Positions 46,313-55,785 of a stretch of 64,000 nucleotides of DNA are shown piece after piece; the stretch's first letter is position 1; each line of letters opens with the position of its first letter. The stretch is from positions 186,001 to 250,000 of the forward strand of contig NZ_CANDNZ010000002.1 of the NCBI RefSeq assembly GCF_947387555.1, read 5' to 3'. A program made the translations under genes and the position numbers. The DNA comes from Thalassomonas sp. RHCl1 (lineage in GTDB: Bacteria > Pseudomonadota > Gammaproteobacteria > Enterobacterales > Alteromonadaceae). The notes under the pieces were generated by a model that made no database searches, had not been told where the DNA came from, and saw only the letters and a list, made by a program, of their open reading frames with translations.

Positions 46313-47878
46313 TTACTCGTTTGTTGTTAAGCTGCCGGCATTATTATTAAACGAGAAGGTCAGCTGAGTGCCTTGTTCACAAGATTGCCCGTCGAAATAG
46401 CGGCATACTTGTATGTGATCCCTGTTAAAGCTTAATAACTCATATACCTGCGTTTGCTCATCTTGGGTGATATGGAGTTTGCCATCAAGCACCTGATAGC
46501 GACCATAGAGGTTGCCGGGGGAATCTTTATAGACAATATGCTGCTCAGTGCCGTCTGCACCGAACTCAGGAGCAAAGATAAGTGAAGTCTGGCTATTAAC
46601 ATCATTAAGTTGCATCCTGGCATAATCAACCCAGCTATGGCCAAATTGTTCAACCCCGGGTTTTTCACTGTATTTTGCTGTCAAAATAGTAGAGCCTTGA
46701 TAAAAAATCGGGCCCTGATCATAAAATTCGGAGTCTAATCCGCTTTCAAAATATAGGGTATCGCCTATTTTGGCGATTAAATTCCGGGTAAAGGTGCAAG
46801 ATAAATAACATTGTTCATCCGGACACTCCACCACGGGCCCAAGTTCGGGGTGGACGATTTTATCCCGCAACAGGATACCGGAATCTGATATTGTCCATTT
46901 TGATGCCGGGTGTGCAATATTTGGCACGTGTATTTGATCGGCATAATAGTCAAATTGTGCATTTGCCCTTGACCAGCTCCCGACAACATTTTCAGGCGTA
47001 AAACGGCTATCTTGTTGTATCAACATATAACCATTACGTGTGCGCCAGGCATTTGCATCTTTACCCCGTACATTGGCGACAAATTTTACGCCTATGTCCT
47101 CGATAAACTCAGTGATCCAAAATGAATAGGTGACTTTTTTGCTCTCGGACAGGGTCTTGATCTCTAACTTACGCCCTTTTAACCGCCATTTAAAATCACT
47201 GATGGTTTGGTCATGGTGGGTAAACATACCCAGGCCATTGTCAAAGAAAGCGGCTCGGGCGGCGCTCAGTCCCTGAAAATAAGGCTGCTCAGGGTAAGTG
47301 AGCAGGTCGATATCCTCAATGACCCATTCTCTGCCAACCAGATCTAAAGGCCATCTTTCAGTATTTTTTCTATTGAGTAACTGAATAACTCTTTGCTCTT
47401 GATAACTGTCGATAATCTCACCGGTTTCGTTATGGACTATGCGTTGGTGCGCCACATAGTCATAAAGAGCGGACTGATCAGGCTCTGTTGATGGCGTAAG
47501 GGTGATTGATACTAACTCCCCCCGGTAACTGTCTGTTTCTGAGTCTGCAAATTGATATAAAACCAGCGGCTCTAAAGCCGTTACTTCGGTAGTGGTACCA
47601 TTGTTATGCCAAGTGATATTGACAGCGGAGCGTTCTTTAATTTTACCGCTGCCATCGGCTGCCAATTTAAGTTGCAAGGCATTGTATCCATCGACAGGAT
47701 CAATGAGGAAGTAGTTCCCGGAGTTGAGGTCTATTGCCTGGTGCGAGCTCGACTGAATTTGTTGAGCCCCGGTGGACATTTCTGTACCTTTCGCGCTGGC
47801 CTTGTTAGCCGCAGCCAGTATTATTCCCGATGTGAGTACAAAAATGATCAGATATAAGCGTGTGATGTTTTCTTTCAT
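46313..47878 (-). CDS. Exported protein of unknown function
   Basis: A 521-aa protein with a signal peptide (about residues 1-29, ending ANKASA). I recognise no family. The mature part looks like three or four beta-rich modules of about 100 residues: each starts with a G/S-x-W/Y-x segment (GREWVIED, VGSWSRA, FGHSWVDYA), has a short turn such as NGLGMF or ADGTEQ, and ends in a GRKLEIKT or DGKLHITQ type strand. This suggests tandem lipocalin-like or META-like barrels, by inspection only. Two Cys pairs (CPDEQCYLSC and CRYFDGQSC) could be disulfides. The gene stands alone. Confidence 0.75.
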   Translation of the reverse strand: MKENITRLYLIIFVLTSGIILAAANKASAKGTEMSTGAQQIQSSSHQAIDLNSGNYFLIDPVDGYNALQLKLAADGSGKIKERSAVNITWHNNGTTTEVTALEPLVLYQFADSETDSYRGELVSITLTPSTEPDQSALYDYVAHQRIVHNETGEIIDSYQEQRVIQLLNRKNTERWPLDLVGREWVIEDIDLLTYPEQPYFQGLSAARAAFFDNGLGMFTHHDQTISDFKWRLKGRKLEIKTLSESKKVTYSFWITEFIEDIGVKFVANVRGKDANAWRTRNGYMLIQQDSRFTPENVVGSWSRANAQFDYYADQIHVPNIAHPASKWTISDSGILLRDKIVHPELGPVVECPDEQCYLSCTFTRNLIAKIGDTLYFESGLDSEFYDQGPIFYQGSTILTAKYSEKPGVEQFGHSWVDYARMQLNDVNSQTSLIFAPEFGADGTEQHIVYKDSPGNLYGRYQVLDGKLHITQDEQTQVYELLSFNRDHIQVCRYFDGQSCEQGTQLTFSFNNNAGSLTTNE

Positions 47879-47975
47879 TATGTTCCCTCAATTAAATGAT
47901 GTAGTTATGGAAGTACGTATTATCTGACTTAAGAAACTGTCAAATATCACTTTGTTAACAGAATTGTAACATTAG

Positions 47976-48185
47976 AGCATACTCACAGCGATTTCAAATA
48001 CTAGATGGTTTTTTGAGCGAATAAGGGAAAGGAAACTCTATATCACGGATGGTTTCATTAGGCACTGTTTAGGCAGCACGACTCTGCGTAATCTCTGGCA
48101 AGCCGTATTATCGGATACTAAAGAGAGTGGAGCTAAGAAGGCTGGCGGCGAAGACAACCGCCATAGATTTTATCAAATGAGTTAA
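47976..48185 (+). pseudogene. Gene remnant lacking a start (69 codons)
   Basis: An open frame from just after a TAG (47973-47975) to TAA (48183-48185) reads like the C-terminus of a real protein, for example RWFFERIRERKLYITDGFIR, LGSTTLRNLWQAVLSDTKES, and an ending GGEDNRHRFYQMS. It has no ATG, GTG or TTG until the last two codons. It is best read as the surviving tail of a gene whose front was lost, perhaps a transposase or a DNA-binding protein, but I cannot name it. The rest of the 47879-48231 gap shows nothing else. Confidence 0.45.
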
Positions 48186-48231
48186 TGAAAGCCGGTAATA
48201 ATCATTTGTTATGTGTTAATAAATAACCACT

Positions 48232-48624
48232 TTATAAATTAGGGGCACTGATCAGGTAGTTATTGGCCTGCAGCGCCGAGGTGGCGGCTCTGACGGTATT
48301 GTTTTTCACTAAGATATAGTCGGTATCAAAGGTAGAAATGGCAAAGATGCTGATTTTTTCTTTGGCAAGTACCGCAGAAATATTGGACAGTATGCCGGTC
48401 AAGGTAAAGTCTAACGGGCCGACTACTTCCAGGGCGCGCCAGTCTTTTTCCACATCATCACTGGCCAGTTGTACATGCTGGGGCAGTACAATCGAGACTT
48501 CTTCAAAGGTTTTGGCAATAAAAAAGACTTTTGCGGCAAATACCTGTTCGGGGATCTCGCTGTTCGCCGGCAAACTGTGTATGGCAAAGGTTTCATCCAT
48601 TAATCTAAGCGTCAGTTTTGACAT
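48232..48624 (-). CDS. ACT domain protein (COG3603-like)
   Basis: A 130-aa cytoplasmic protein with paired ACT-like folds: the first about residues 1-60 (LTLRLMDETFAIHSLP, KVFFIAKTFEEVSIVLP), the second about 63-128 (WRALEVVGPLDFTLTGILSNISAVLAKEKISIFAIST). The pattern GPLDFxLTGI is typical of the ACT_7 group that binds small ligands, often amino acids. The specific ligand is unknown. It is a single gene with no visible partner. Confidence 0.85.
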   Translation of the reverse strand: MSKLTLRLMDETFAIHSLPANSEIPEQVFAAKVFFIAKTFEEVSIVLPQHVQLASDDVEKDWRALEVVGPLDFTLTGILSNISAVLAKEKISIFAISTFDTDYILVKNNTVRAATSALQANNYLISAPNL

Positions 48625-49117
48625 GATTTCTCAATATGCAGAGTTAGTTATGATCATACTATAACGTTAAATAACGTTTAACTCTATGTTTGAGCATGGC
48701 AAAAGCGAACTGTTTTTTAAGGCCTGGCTGAAGGGAAGAAGGCAAAGAAAAAATATAATGTACAATAATGCAAGCTATTTCGTTAAAAGTTTTATTGTTA
48801 GTTATAAAATGATGCTTTCTTTAAGGTTATCTCGCCGTGAACAGAGTCTTGTTGCAAAAATGATATCCACAAAAGCTGTGGATAACATTGTGAGCAAACT
48901 TGTGATAGCAAGTTATGTTGTTGTAAAGGTTAGTAAAAAGTGTTGGTACGTTTTTTGAGTCATTGTTGTGTTTTTACTGATAAATACAAAACATATAAAA
49001 ATAAAGCACTAATGGTGAATTAGGCTTGAATTTGTATTTAAAACGTTTTTATCTTACTTTCACCGGTGCAGTACTTTGCCGTATCTCGTTTTTTCTCGCC
49101 TTTTCTAATTTTGGCAA
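48625..49117. other. AT-rich non-coding stretch with inverted DnaA-box-like pair
   Basis: ATATCCACA (48863-48871) and TGTGGATAA (48877-48885, a perfect TTATCCACA on the minus strand) face each other across 5 bases. These fit the DnaA-box consensus at 8/9 and 9/9. The remaining sequence is AT-rich. A 90-codon frame on the plus strand (48686-48958) lacks a ribosome site and has low-complexity Lys/Ser/Val content, so I do not call it a gene. Confidence 0.45.
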
Positions 49118-49162
49118 TAAAAGAAAACCGCTAACTCCAGCTGGAGTGCAGGGGATAGCGGT
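49118..49162 (-). terminator. Terminator after pta
   Basis: On the minus strand ACCGCTA/TAGCGGT (49162-49156 and 49133-49127) encloses an inner CTCCAGCTGGAG palindrome and is followed by TTTTCTTTTA. A second 9-bp stem TATGCTGAT/ATCAGCATA (49181-49211) lies between it and the pta stop, so the pta-ackA transcript ends in two hairpins. Confidence 0.75.
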
Positions 49163-49222
49163 ACCTTTTTCCTGCTCTGTTATGCTGATCCTGAAGTGAT
49201 TTATCAGCATAGGCAGCAGCGC

Positions 49223-51334
49223 CTATTTTACCTGGATCGCGGTTAAGGCTATGGTGTAGACGATATCATCCACCAGGGCGCCCCTTGAAAGGTCATTTAC
49301 CGGCTTATTCATGCCTTGGAGCATAGGACCGATACTGACCAGATCTGCCGATCTCTGCACCGCTTTATAGGTGGTGTTGCCGGTATTGAGATCCGGGAAA
49401 ATGAATACCGTGGCTTGACCTGCCACCGGGCTGTCGGGGGCTTTCTTACGGGCGACATTTTCCATGATCGCGGCATCATATTGCAGCGGACCGTCTATTA
49501 CCAGATCCGGGCGTTTTTCCTGTGCCAGCCGGGTAGCCTCGGCGACTTTCTCGACATCGGCGCCGTGCCCCGAGGTACCTGTGCTGTAGCTTATCATTGC
49601 CACCTTGGGGGTAATGCCAAACTGGGCGGCGGAGTCTGCCGATTGGATAGCAATATCAGCCAGCTGCTGAGCATTAGGCTCGGGGTTGATGGCACAATCG
49701 CCGTATACCAGGACCTGATCCGGCAGTAGCATAAAGAAAATAGATGACACTAATGAGCTGCCAGGGGCGGTTTTGACCAGTTGCAATGCCGGGCGGATAG
49801 TATTGGCGGTAGTATTGACGGCACCTGAGACTAAGCCGTCTACCTGGCCGAGCTGTAACATCATGGTGGCCAGCACAACATTATCTTTTAACTCTTCCCG
49901 CGCCACCACTTCCGTCAGGCCCTTATGTTTTCTCAGCTCAAGCAGGGGAGCGACATAATTCTCCCTGATGGTGTCGGGATCTGTGATCATTAACCCGGGG
50001 GGCAAGTCTATGCCTTGCTGGTCGGCGATGCGGCTGATTTCATCAATGTTGCCCAGTAATTGGCAGCGGGCAATTTTTCGTTTTGCGCATATTGCTGCAG
50101 CTTTAATGGTTCTGACATCCGTGCCTTCGGGTAAGATGATCAGCTTGTTGGCATTGCGGGCAAGCTCGGTCAACTGGTGCCTGAACGCCGGCGGCGACAA
50201 CGGATTGACCTGGGACGCTTTCTCTGACAGGTGCTTTAACCAGTCGACATTGAGGTGATCCGCGACATATTGTCTGACCCTGTCATGGCGCTGGCCATCG
50301 TCTTTGGGTACTTCCGGGTTAAAATTCATTAAATGTCGTGAGGTCTGCCAGGTATCCCAGGGTACGGATAAAATAGGCAGGCCATTGTCCAATGCCTGGC
50401 GGCATAAGCTTAATACTTCGCTGTTGGGCTCAAAGCCATTGGTGAGCAGCAGGGCGCCGACTTTAGTGCCGTTGAGGGCAGACAGGCAGGTGGCGATGAT
50501 AATATCGGTTCTGTCTCCCGGGGTGACAATTAAGCGCCCGGGAATTAAATGGCTGACCAGGTTGTCGACACTGCGGGCGCAGAAAGTGACACTGCGGATA
50601 CGTCTGTGCTGCATGTCCCCTTCATTGATCACCTTGGCATCAAGGTAATGGCAAATATCGATCACCCGGGGGGCAACCATGTCGATTTGCCAGGGCACCA
50701 GCCCCAATAAGTCGAAATAGCGGTTGTTAAACAGGGACAAATTGATAAAGGCATGCAGATCTTTTTTCGGGTTGATTTCACTTTCCCGCGGCAGCAAGCC
50801 GTGCTCGTCCTGATCAGGGGAATTGACCTTATTTAAGATACAGCCGATCAAACGTTTGTTTTTGATGCCGCCATAGGTGTCGGCGCTGACTTCTAACCGG
50901 TCTTCAAACTGGGCGATATCATCGTTTTGCGGATTGGCCACCAGGACAATATCTGCGCCCAGTGCCTGGGCAACATCATGGTTGATGCGTCCGGCATAAG
51001 GCTGGCGGGTGGTGGGGATCAGGCCTTCGATGATCATGACCTCGTCCCCCTCGCTAAAAGCATTAAAGTTGGCGACGATTTCTTCAAGTACTACGTCATG
51101 CAGGCCGTCTGCGATTTTTTCTTCGACATCCGCCAGCGGGATGGCATGGCTAAACTCTAACGGCTCTGCTTCGCCGTTTTTCGGATGTTTCAGCACATTC
51201 CTTGCCGGTTGGCTGATAGGTTTAAAATGAGCGGCTTTGATGCCTTTTTGCTGGCAGGCATGCAGCAGCCCCAGGGCTACGCTGGTGAGGCCGACACCGA
51301 AACCGACCGGTACTAACATAATACGGTAAGACAT
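49223..51334 (-). CDS. pta: Phosphate acetyltransferase
   Basis: Converts acetyl-CoA and phosphate to acetyl phosphate. The 703-aa long-form enzyme has an N-terminal P-loop-like domain ([19 protein letters not shown], about residues 7-25), a DRTGG middle domain (about 215-330, with [12 protein letters not shown]), and a C-terminal PTA catalytic domain (about 380-700) with [16 protein letters not shown] and [14 protein letters not shown]. Length matches E. coli Pta. The ATG shares a base with the ackA stop (TAATG), so the genes are translationally coupled, ackA first. Confidence 0.96.
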   Translation of the reverse strand: MSYRIMLVPVGFGVGLTSVALGLLHACQQKGIKAAHFKPISQPARNVLKHPKNGEAEPLEFSHAIPLADVEEKIADGLHDVVLEEIVANFNAFSEGDEVMIIEGLIPTTRQPYAGRINHDVAQALGADIVLVANPQNDDIAQFEDRLEVSADTYGGIKNKRLIGCILNKVNSPDQDEHGLLPRESEINPKKDLHAFINLSLFNNRYFDLLGLVPWQIDMVAPRVIDICHYLDAKVINEGDMQHRRIRSVTFCARSVDNLVSHLIPGRLIVTPGDRTDIIIATCLSALNGTKVGALLLTNGFEPNSEVLSLCRQALDNGLPILSVPWDTWQTSRHLMNFNPEVPKDDGQRHDRVRQYVADHLNVDWLKHLSEKASQVNPLSPPAFRHQLTELARNANKLIILPEGTDVRTIKAAAICAKRKIARCQLLGNIDEISRIADQQGIDLPPGLMITDPDTIRENYVAPLLELRKHKGLTEVVAREELKDNVVLATMMLQLGQVDGLVSGAVNTTANTIRPALQLVKTAPGSSLVSSIFFMLLPDQVLVYGDCAINPEPNAQQLADIAIQSADSAAQFGITPKVAMISYSTGTSGHGADVEKVAEATRLAQEKRPDLVIDGPLQYDAAIMENVARKKAPDSPVAGQATVFIFPDLNTGNTTYKAVQRSADLVSIGPMLQGMNKPVNDLSRGALVDDIVYTIALTAIQVK

Positions 51335-52536
51335 TATAAAGCCTCCTGCAGTACTTGGATGCTTTGGGATGCAATCACCCCTTCTTCATTGGTGGGGATC
51401 ACCAGGGCATATCTTGATGACGGCGTTGAGATATCATCACTTTTGCCGAAGCGGGTTTCCTGGTTTTTGTCCTGATCCAGATGGAAATTGAGCAGGCTGA
51501 GCTGGTTTATTATCTGCTCACGTACATAGCTGGAGTTTTCCCCTATGCCGCCGGTAAAGATGACACCGTCAAGACTGGTTAAACTGGCTGAAAGGGCAGC
51601 GATGTATTTGGCGATGCGGTAACAGAAAATTTCCAGGGCAAGTTTGGCCCTGTCATTGTCCTGTGTTAATGCCGCCTGCTCCAGCTCCCGACAGTCGTTG
51701 CTTAATCCCGAGAGACCAAGTAAACCGCTGTCTTTATTGAGCAAGTTTTGTACCTGGTCGGGTGAATAACCTAAGTGTTCGATAAGGTGAAAAATAATGC
51801 CTGGGTCGAGGTCGCCGCTGCGGCTGCCCATCATCACCCCTTCAAGTGGGGTAAACCCCATGCTCGAGTCAATACTTTGTCCTGCTTTGATGGCGGTGAT
51901 GCTACAGCCATTGCCTAAGTGGGCGCTGATAAAGCTGCATTGCGTTAAGGGTTTACCGATAAAGCTTGCTGCCTGCTCTGCGACAAAGCTGTGGCTGGAG
52001 CCGTGAAAACCATATCGGCGGATATCGTGCTCTTGATATAACGCGTAGGGCAGGCCGTAAAGATAGGCTTTTTCCGGCATGCTCTGGTGAAAGGCGGTAT
52101 CAAAGACCGCAACTTGTGGCAGATGTCCCAGGGCTTTTTCTGCGGCATTGATACCGGTGAGGTTCGCCGGGTTGTGCAGCGGCGCCAGGTGGGCTAAATC
52201 CGCTATGGTCTGTTTAACTTCTTTGGTGATCAGGCTTGGCTCGGAAAAATGCTCACCACCGTGTACCACCCTGTGGCCAACGGCGCTGAGGGTATCGAGC
52301 AATTCCAGCCGAGTTAACTGCTGTACCAGTTCTGCGATGGCCGCTTCATGATCAAAAGGCGCTTTCAGGGAGAATTGCTCGTTTTGCTGCTGATACGTTA
52401 ATTTAAAGCTTGCTTTGGCGGACAGTAAACGTTCGGCGATGCCGGTTAAAATGGCCTGCTTGGTGTTGCTGTCGATAATGGAAAACTTAACCGACGAACT
52501 ACCGCAATTGATTACGAGCACATGAATTTGAGACAT
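51334..52536 (-). CDS. ackA: Acetate kinase
   Basis: Interconverts acetyl phosphate and acetate with ADP/ATP. The 400-aa protein has the actin-like fold motifs [13 protein letters not shown] (about residues 6-18), [42 protein letters not shown] and [17 protein letters not shown]. Length and start agree with the family. It runs divergently from yfbV, as in E. coli, and is coupled to pta downstream. Together they provide overflow acetate production and acetyl phosphate, which can phosphorylate response regulators. Confidence 0.97.
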   Translation of the reverse strand: MSQIHVLVINCGSSSVKFSIIDSNTKQAILTGIAERLLSAKASFKLTYQQQNEQFSLKAPFDHEAAIAELVQQLTRLELLDTLSAVGHRVVHGGEHFSEPSLITKEVKQTIADLAHLAPLHNPANLTGINAAEKALGHLPQVAVFDTAFHQSMPEKAYLYGLPYALYQEHDIRRYGFHGSSHSFVAEQAASFIGKPLTQCSFISAHLGNGCSITAIKAGQSIDSSMGFTPLEGVMMGSRSGDLDPGIIFHLIEHLGYSPDQVQNLLNKDSGLLGLSGLSNDCRELEQAALTQDNDRAKLALEIFCYRIAKYIAALSASLTSLDGVIFTGGIGENSSYVREQIINQLSLLNFHLDQDKNQETRFGKSDDISTPSSRYALVIPTNEEGVIASQSIQVLQEAL

Positions 52537-52700
52537 AAATACTACTGAATAAAAATAACAACTTAGGCTGGCTATTATAAAGAAGTGCTACAGCGGAGTT
52601 TTGATATGGGACATAGAGTGGGGCATTAATTGCGATCTATTGTGGGAAAATGAACAATATTATACTGTCTTGATAGCAGACTCCTGCTATAGTGTTATCT

Positions 52701-53126
52701 ATGAATATGAGTGTTGTTGAAATAATCAAGCTGGGTCAGAGATATATGAAGCTCTGGCCGGAACGCGCAGAATTAGGTCAGTATTTTGCTGATTACCGGG
52801 CCATCCAGGTGGGCCGTTTCGTTTATCGTCATTTCCCTGCTTTAGCCGTGACTTCTGTGATCTTACAAGTGTATTTTGGCTCTGTGTCGATCTTGCCTCA
52901 GGCACTGGTTTACGGCTTGTTTATTGCCAGTATACCGGTGCAGGCGCTGGTGATGCTGGGGGTTAAGGCCGATAAGCATTTACCGCCTTCGCTGGCAAGC
53001 TGGTACCGGGAAGGGGTCGCCAGAATCAATGAGCAGGGGGGAAATATCAAACTCTCTGTCCACAAACCCAGGTATGTGGATCTTGCCGGTTTACTCAACC
53101 TGACCTATCAGCACAAAAAACAGTAG
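52701..53126 (+). CDS. yfbV: UPF0208 membrane protein YfbV
   Basis: A 141-aa inner-membrane protein of the YfbV/UPF0208 family with two membrane helices (about residues 48-68 and 72-92). The N-terminal LGQRYMKLWP and the VLGRxFP-like GRFVYRHFPALAV segments are typical; E. coli YfbV has been linked to chromosome Ter-domain organisation, but its mechanism is unclear. I use ATG 52701; GTG 52692 is in frame, ATG 52707 also possible. A 7-bp inverted repeat ATAGCAG/CTGCTAT (52673-52690) lies just upstream. It is divergent from ackA. Confidence 0.88.
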   Translation: MNMSVVEIIKLGQRYMKLWPERAELGQYFADYRAIQVGRFVYRHFPALAVTSVILQVYFGSVSILPQALVYGLFIASIPVQALVMLGVKADKHLPPSLASWYREGVARINEQGGNIKLSVHKPRYVDLAGLLNLTYQHKKQ

Positions 53127-53160
53127 CAGATTGGGTTTTCACCTTATCTCAACAGATACT

Positions 53161-53197
53161 AAAAAGCAGCACATGAAATATCTTGTGCTGCTTTTTT
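53161..53197. terminator. Bidirectional terminator after yfbV
   Basis: AAAAAGCAGCACA (53161-53173) pairs with TGTGCTGCTTTTT (53184-53196). Both strands get a T-tract, so it can also stop transcription from rlmA on the other side. Confidence 0.9.
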
Positions 53198-53298
53198 ATG
53201 TTCAAGATGAACGGTATATCACGATCACCTGGATGTGAAGGAGTGATTTATGTTCAGGATGAACGGTATATCACTATCACATGGACGTCATGGAGAGA
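53195..53298. repeat. Two tandem 52-bp repeats
   Basis: Unit 1 (53195-53246) and unit 2 (53247-53298) are each 52 bases and agree at about 45 positions. Both start TTTATGTTCA and contain GATGAACGGTATATCAC. A third copy begins at 53299 with TTTATG, at the rlmA stop codon, then diverges. The unit length is not a multiple of three, so it is not a coding repeat. It lies between two convergent genes, a common place for dispersed minisatellite-like elements. Confidence 0.8.
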
Positions 53299-53299
53299 T

Positions 53300-54109
53300 T
53301 TATGCCTTTTTATACAGGCGAATATGAAAATCGGCCTGGCAGCTGAAGGTTGTCATCGCTTTTATCTGCTCAAGTAAAGCCTCGCTGGTCTTAAAGGCAA
53401 AAGGTGTCATTGCCAGTAAGTTAATAACATCATCTGGTCCGGTAAAGTCCATTTGGTAATTTAACTTTTCTTCATGCACCAGGGCCAACTCCGTTATTTG
53501 GCTTTTCCCGGTATCGTGTTTTTGGGGGTCACGATAAATCAGCGATTTTAACTCAAATAAATGGTTTTCAGCCGGGGTAACCGTCAGCAAATAAGCGCCG
53601 CTTTTTAAAACCCGGGTAAATTCCGGTTCTAAAATCGGGGCGTAAATGGAGAATAACCAGCCAAAAAACGCATCCTCAAAGGGTAAATGAGATAAAGTGC
53701 CGACACTGAAGTGACAGCTTTTATGGCGCTTGGCGGCAATTTTTACGGCATTTTTTGCGATATCCACCCCGTAAACCGAGTTGTTGTTGGTTTTATGCTG
53801 GTGGGTATAGTAGCCTTCACCGCAGCCGGCATCTAATACCGGCAAATTTGTATCACCGTGCGCCTGATATAAGCTGGTGAGTTTGTCGATCAGCGGCTGA
53901 TAGTAGCCCTGTTCCAGAAAAGCACGGCGGGCAAGCACCATGGCTTTGTTATCCCCGGGATCTTTGGAATGTTTATGCTGTACCGGCAATAAATTCACAT
54001 AACCTTCTTTTGCCCGGTCAAAATGATGGTTATTGCTGCAATGAAACCCCGATGCCTGGCTGCTAAGCGCCGAGCGGCAGATGGGGCATAAATAATGTGG
54101 CAAACTCAT
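53300..54109 (-). CDS. rlmA: 23S rRNA (guanine-N1)-methyltransferase RlmA-type
   Basis: SAM-dependent methyltransferase of the RlmA family, which makes m1G745 (or m1G748) in 23S rRNA. The 269-aa protein has an N-terminal zinc finger (CPICRSALSSQASGFHCSNNHHFD, about residues 8-31 with C8, C11, C24, H28) and a Rossmann-type methyltransferase domain with VLDAGCGEGYYTH (about 92-104) and the SIYAPI motif near 158. Length fits E. coli RlmA. It begins 6 bases after the xthA stop, so the two probably share a transcript. Confidence 0.9.
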   Translation of the reverse strand: MSLPHYLCPICRSALSSQASGFHCSNNHHFDRAKEGYVNLLPVQHKHSKDPGDNKAMVLARRAFLEQGYYQPLIDKLTSLYQAHGDTNLPVLDAGCGEGYYTHQHKTNNNSVYGVDIAKNAVKIAAKRHKSCHFSVGTLSHLPFEDAFFGWLFSIYAPILEPEFTRVLKSGAYLLTVTPAENHLFELKSLIYRDPQKHDTGKSQITELALVHEEKLNYQMDFTGPDDVINLLAMTPFAFKTSEALLEQIKAMTTFSCQADFHIRLYKKA

Positions 54110-54114
54110 TTGGC

Positions 54115-54921
54115 TTACCCGAACGTTGACCAGATAGGGGCATGATCTGAGGGTTTTTCTATGCCCCTTAGCTCATAATCGATACCTGATTCATTACAGC
54201 GCTCCGTCAGCTCTTTTGTTGCCAGTACCACGTCTATGCGTAAGCCGCGGTTGTCATCAAAACCTTTTGAGCGGTAATCAAACCAGGAATATTGCTCGCC
54301 CGTTTCCGGATGTAATTTGCGGAAGGTATCGGTAAAGCCCCAGTCTAATAATTTCGCCAACCATTCGCGCTCTTCCGGCTGGAAGCTGCACTTGCCGGTT
54401 TTTAACCAGCGTTTGCGGTTGACTTCGCCGATGCCGATATCCAGATCTGTTGGTGAAATATTAATGTCACCCATGACCACCAGGTGCTCATCCGGCTGGT
54501 GATGCTCGTCGAGGTAACCCATCAGGTCTTTATAAAACTGCCTTTTATAGGGGAACTTGGTTTCATGGTTGATATTATCTCCCTGGGGGAAATAGCCGTT
54601 TAATACGGTTACCTTTTCACCCTGATCGTTGGTGGTGGTCACCATGATCATACGTTTTTGCGCGTCTTCGTCATCTGAAGGGAAGCCCAGCTGTACCTGG
54701 TCAGCTTCCTTTTTACATAACATCGCCACGCCGTAATGGGCTTTCTGGCCATGAAAATAAACGTGGTACCCCATGGCTTCAACGTCTTCGAGGGGAAAAG
54801 CATCATTATGAACTTTGATTTCCTGCAACCCGATAATATCCGGCTGATGCTTGTCGATTAATGCTTGCAGTTGATGGAGTCTTGCCCGCAGGCCATTGAT
54901 ATTAAAAGAGACTATTTTCAT
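54115..54921 (-). CDS. xthA: Exodeoxyribonuclease III
   Basis: AP endonuclease and 3'-5' exonuclease for base-excision repair. The 268-aa protein has the EEP-fold active-site motifs NINGLRARL (about residues 8-16), LQEIKV with the metal Glu near 34, FYFPQGDN-like [17 protein letters not shown] (about 151-159) and the C-terminal SDHAPIW with its catalytic His. Length agrees with E. coli XthA. It is upstream of and close to rlmA on the same strand. Confidence 0.96.
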   Translation of the reverse strand: MKIVSFNINGLRARLHQLQALIDKHQPDIIGLQEIKVHNDAFPLEDVEAMGYHVYFHGQKAHYGVAMLCKKEADQVQLGFPSDDEDAQKRMIMVTTTNDQGEKVTVLNGYFPQGDNINHETKFPYKRQFYKDLMGYLDEHHQPDEHLVVMGDINISPTDLDIGIGEVNRKRWLKTGKCSFQPEEREWLAKLLDWGFTDTFRKLHPETGEQYSWFDYRSKGFDDNRGLRIDVVLATKELTERCNESGIDYELRGIEKPSDHAPIWSTFG

Positions 54922-55085
54922 AGGAAGATAACAACCTTAAAGGTGGAAATTATTATTTTGCTTGCAGTCACCGGACCGGGGATTGCTCCCTGCCTGGCTG
55001 ACGTCGTTGATTGCGGGCAATAATAGCATTAAATATGATTGAACCCCAACCGATTTAGCGAGGCAGGCAAGAGGATATGAGCGCA

Positions 55086-55119
55086 AGAAAAAGCCCGGCA
55101 AGGTTGGGGGTTGCCGGGC
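55086..55119 (-). terminator. Terminator after the 58-aa membrane protein
   Basis: On the minus strand GCCCGGCAA (55119-55111 side) and TTGCCGGGC (55101-55093 side) form a perfect 9-bp stem followed by TTTTTCTTG. It fits the end of the small minus-strand gene to its right. Confidence 0.9.
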
Positions 55120-55144
55120 AGAAACTGGATATCTGGGAAAAGTG

Positions 55145-55321
55145 TTATTTTTTCTTGCCTTGTTTCAGCAAGGTAAAGATGGAAACGGTTACGGCTAATA
55201 AAATCAAAAGGTTGGTTTCAACGGCGGACATGCCGTGGGCGCTGGCGTGTACCAGGTTGTATTGGCAGAGGAGAAAAGCTAAACCGAGTAAAAAAACAGA
55301 TGAAATCTTAGCGTTTTTCAT
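55145..55321 (-). CDS. 58-residue small membrane protein
   Basis: A small gene below the usual length cut-off. ATG 55321 has a near-perfect ribosome site (AGGAG, 7 bases upstream) and the gene is closed by a strong terminator. The peptide has an N-terminal hydrophobic segment (about residues 7-24, VFLLGLAFLLC) that may be a signal or helix, a short polar stretch with HASAHGMSAVET, a second helix (about 37-52, NLLILLAVTVSIFTLL) and a basic end (KQGKKK). I recognise no family. The longer plus-strand frame over the same bases is its shadow. Confidence 0.75.
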   Translation of the reverse strand: MKNAKISSVFLLGLAFLLCQYNLVHASAHGMSAVETNLLILLAVTVSIFTLLKQGKKK

Positions 55322-55785
55322 AAAGTTACTCCTGATTGTTACGGCTAAGAAAAGTCAGTTATGATGATGTTGCCCACACCGGCTTTTCTCTTAGGGGCTT
55401 TTAGGGCATATTTCAGGCCATATAGACTATTTGCTTGATTTTTATACGTTTCATAAGTGAATGGGATCGGCAGTTGTAAAAATATCGGACAATACGTGAC
55501 AAATTGTCGATGAGCGCTGTTAAAACAGTCAATTTTTCCCGGGTTTATACCTGTTTGTAACTAAATGTAATCAACAGGTAAAAACTTGTAATTTACCCCT
55601 TGGCAAACATTAAGCTTTGTTAGAATAAGTGTCATAAATACCTTTGATTGTCTTGGCTTTCCTGCGTTAGGGTTTATTTATCGTTTCAGGATTGAAACTT
55701 ATTGTCTGCCGATAGGTCTTTAATAGCTTATTGGTCGTCTTGGCAAGCATAGGGTAGCGGTGATGGCTACTGTTGGAGTAAATGA
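55322..55785. other. Promoter region of the two-component cluster
   Basis: About 460 non-coding bases. A 7-bp inverted repeat ACCTGTT/AACAGGT lies near 55550-55580. A possible sigma-70 promoter is TTGGCA (55600-55605) and TAGAAT (55621-55626), spacing 15, shorter than ideal. GGAG at 55775-55778 is the ribosome site for the regulator at 55786. No gene was found. Confidence 0.4.

Noticed and set aside
48686-48958. 90-codon plus-strand frame in the ACT/pta gap
   Set aside because: No ribosome site, low-complexity composition, and it runs over the inverted DnaA-box pair. No protein features are recognisable.
55077-55364. 95-codon plus-strand frame
   Set aside because: It covers a better gene on the minus strand (55145-55321) that has a strong ribosome site and a terminator; the plus frame has neither and even starts on the terminator.
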